In this document: positions 6,140 through 7,630 of the stretch, one piece after another
How the letters are laid out: each line of letters opens with the position of its first letter
Position numbering within the stretch: the first letter of the stretch is position 1
Origin: Labilibaculum sp041595635
GTDB lineage: Bacteria; Bacteroidota; Bacteroidia; Bacteroidales; Marinifilaceae
NCBI RefSeq assembly: GCF_041595635.1
Contig: NZ_JBFHJW010000103.1
Span: 1 to 7,630 of the forward strand
Direction of reading: 5' to 3'
DNA: 7,630 nt
The notes under the pieces: model-generated
Database searches by the model: none
What the model was told of the DNA's origin: nothing
What the model saw: only the letters and a program-made list of their open reading frames with translations
Made by a program: the position numbers and the translations under genes

Positions 6140-6140
6140 C
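6079..6140. repeat. Long intergenic inverted repeat (REP/MITE-like hairpin)
   Basis: The 21-nt arms at 6079-6099 and 6120-6140 match at 19 of 21 positions around a 20-nt AT-rich loop. The arm core ACAAGCTCAGC belongs to a class of intergenic repeat (CTTCGACAAGCTCAGC-like) that I recall from many bacterial genomes. Both mismatches become G-U wobble pairs in RNA of the minus strand, the hsd transcript, while on the plus strand they would be A-C mismatches. The right arm touches the hsdR stop codon (6142-6140). It could slow RNases or attenuate transcription between hsdR and hsdM. Confidence 0.7.
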
Positions 6141-7630
6141 TAGGCGTAAAGATACTCGTTTAGTTCGTTTATGATGGTGCTGGTTTCATTTTTGAATACT
6201 TTATCGAGTCTTTTTAATCCACCATCCATACTGAAAGGGGGTTTGTTCAGATCCTCAATCGTGATGACTGATTCTGCAAGCAATTGCATCTCAATCTTAT
6301 CGAGCCATTTTAGTTGAATACTATTCCATTGATGAGCTGTTTTTATTTTCTCAATGGCTTGTGATATTCTTTCCTGATGACTGATTAATGGCGAGCCTAG
6401 AGCTGATGTTCGCACATGCGCAATGATATCAGCCACAATATCCTGATTGGAGATCTCTTTGTAAGCGGCATTTAAACGGACTCTATTAAAACCTTTCTCG
6501 TCCAAAATCAAACGCAATTCTTTTAAATCTTTTCGTGTTAAGCTGCTTGGTTTGGTACACAGAATGTTGATGGCAGCAATGGTATTCTTATTCTGTTTTA
6601 AGAAATCAGCAAAGGATTCCAGATAATCTTTGGGTTTTAAATTCTTATCGTAAGCTCTTTCCACATCTTCCACCACATCCTTGTGCTCGCTATACAGGGT
6701 TGCATAAGTAAAGGCTTTTCCCTTTTCGCGATCGAGATAGTTCCATAAATGTTCGTATTCAGCCAAGGTGTTCATCAGTTCATTGGTATCGGAAGCTTTC
6801 AGTTTTTGTCCCAATTCGCTTGCCGTTAATCCACCCGATAGACTTTTGAATTTTTCCTGTTGATCTCCATTCAGGGAACGGTTTTTACGTTGTAGTTTGG
6901 CGATGATTCGATCCAACTTGACTTCTCTCAGATATTCATCTTCTATAATGGATAATTCCTCGTTTAAATCTTCGAAAGACTTGCTCACTACCGGAGCAAC
7001 AGGTTTCATTACCTGTTCCTGGGCCATAATCTCAGTTACGCCCACACAATCGTAAACTTTAAAAACTTCTTTGCCAATCTCATCGCACTTTCGAGTAGCC
7101 CGTCCCATCATCTGATCGTAAAGAATTCGAGAGTTTACTCTTCTCAGAAAAACGATATTGCAAATTTTGGGTACGTCGATACCCGTTGTTAACAAATCGA
7201 CCGTTACCACAATACTTGGGTACTGATCGTTTTTAAATCGGTTCAGTAAATCATCTCGATTGTCGACTTCGCCTGTAATTTTTTTGATTGCAGCCTCATC
7301 TACATCTTCTCCCAATTCGACCAACTCTTCCTGCAGAATTTTCACAATCATGTCGGCATGGATATTTGTGGCCGCAAAAATCAAAGTCTTTTTAGGATCA
7401 TCGGGATGAATGCCATAATCGGCAATCAGCTTGTTTAAAATATTTCTATTGAAACTGTCGTTGATTACCTTTTTATTAAAGCTTTGAATCTCAACGCGAA
7501 TTTCATCTTCGGTTACACCGGCACTCTCAATTGTATTCTCTTCGGGATCGTAAACTTTTACTTCATCGCCTTTTTCCCACACGATGCCTTCCTGTCCTAA
7601 CTTGGTTTTGAATACATAAGGTGGTTCAAA
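6140..7630 (-). CDS. hsdR: Type I restriction-modification endonuclease/translocase HsdR, C-terminal part
   Basis: HsdR is the ATP-driven translocase and nuclease of the type I complex. The frame is open to the right edge, so 496 C-terminal residues are visible and the GTG at 7582 is an internal Val, not a start. The second helicase domain is present. Counting from the window edge, motif IV TLIFAATN lies near residues 82-89, motif V VTVDLLTTGIDVP near 142-154 and the arginine-finger motif VI QMMGRATRKC near 173-182. The remaining 300 residues or so match the EcoEI_R_C-type C-terminal domain that docks on HsdM/HsdS, which suggests the EcoEI/EcoAI (type IB) group. The PD-(D/E)XK nuclease domain and the first helicase domain with Walker A and B must lie beyond the window, so catalytic integrity cannot be judged. 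It is first in the leftward hsdR-hsdM-hsdS order, and no frameshift is seen. Confidence 0.94.
   Translation of the reverse strand, partial: FEPPYVFKTKLGQEGIVWEKGDEVKVYDPEENTIESAGVTEDEIRVEIQSFNKKVINDSFNRNILNKLIADYGIHPDDPKKTLIFAATNIHADMIVKILQEELVELGEDVDEAAIKKITGEVDNRDDLLNRFKNDQYPSIVVTVDLLTTGIDVPKICNIVFLRRVNSRILYDQMMGRATRKCDEIGKEVFKVYDCVGVTEIMAQEQVMKPVAPVVSKSFEDLNEELSIIEDEYLREVKLDRIIAKLQRKNRSLNGDQQEKFKSLSGGLTASELGQKLKASDTNELMNTLAEYEHLWNYLDREKGKAFTYATLYSEHKDVVEDVERAYDKNLKPKDYLESFADFLKQNKNTIAAINILCTKPSSLTRKDLKELRLILDEKGFNRVRLNAAYKEISNQDIVADIIAHVRTSALGSPLISHQERISQAIEKIKTAHQWNSIQLKWLDKIEMQLLAESVITIEDLNKPPFSMDGGLKRLDKVFKNETSTIINELNEYLYA

Noticed and set aside
7580..7582. GTG as the start of a 480-residue protein
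   Set aside because: The frame is open for 16 more codons to the window edge (it reads FEPPYVFKTKLGQEGI) and the visible part is only the C-terminal half of HsdR, so this is an internal valine.
1..7630. CRISPR array, tRNA, rRNA, insertion-sequence transposase or integrase
   Set aside because: No spaced direct-repeat series, cloverleaf or transposase/integrase motif was seen in the window.

Overview
This window looks like part of a defence island from an AT-rich member of the Bacteroidota. Several signs support that: a -33/-7 promoter of the TTTG-N19-TAnnTTTG type ahead of the rightward operon, the absence of strong Shine-Dalgarno sequences, Bacteroidota-type repeat hairpins between genes, and a small DNA-binding protein of a kind I associate with that phylum. 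No genus can be named from the sequence alone.

Layout from left to right. The left edge (1-163, minus) carries the first 54 codons of a small acidic protein, possibly the toxin of a toxin-antitoxin pair. A 257-bp divergent intergenic region (164-420) holds a perfect 9-bp inverted repeat next to that gene and a tandem pair of CACGTG palindromes abutting a plausible promoter for the next operon. Then come two tightly packed rightward genes, an AAA/SMC-type ATPase (rloA, 421-1737) and an RloB-family protein with Toprim-like acidic motifs (rloB, 1741-2553). Converging on them is a short leftward helix-turn-helix gene (2593-2922), which looks like the 5' remnant of a longer gene. A REP-like mini-hairpin patch (about 3010-3056) separates it from a leftward type I restriction-modification operon: hsdS (3074-4609), hsdM (4609-6012) and the C-terminal part of hsdR (6140 to beyond 7630).

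How the parts work together. HsdR, HsdM and HsdS form a type I restriction-modification complex: HsdS chooses the site, HsdM methylates adenine, and HsdR translocates and cleaves unmodified DNA. RloA and RloB take their names from 'R-linked ORFs' first noted beside Campylobacter hsd genes. As an ATPase plus putative nuclease they resemble AbiL-type abortive-infection pairs and could be a second, back-up layer of defence.

All three hsd genes have intact motifs over the visible stretch. I see no wholly new system. The parts most worth a second look are the palindromic control sites, the truncated helix-turn-helix gene with a perfect 14-bp palindrome at its 3' end, the mosaic hsdS, the hairpin between hsdR and hsdM, and the atypical first motif of RloB.
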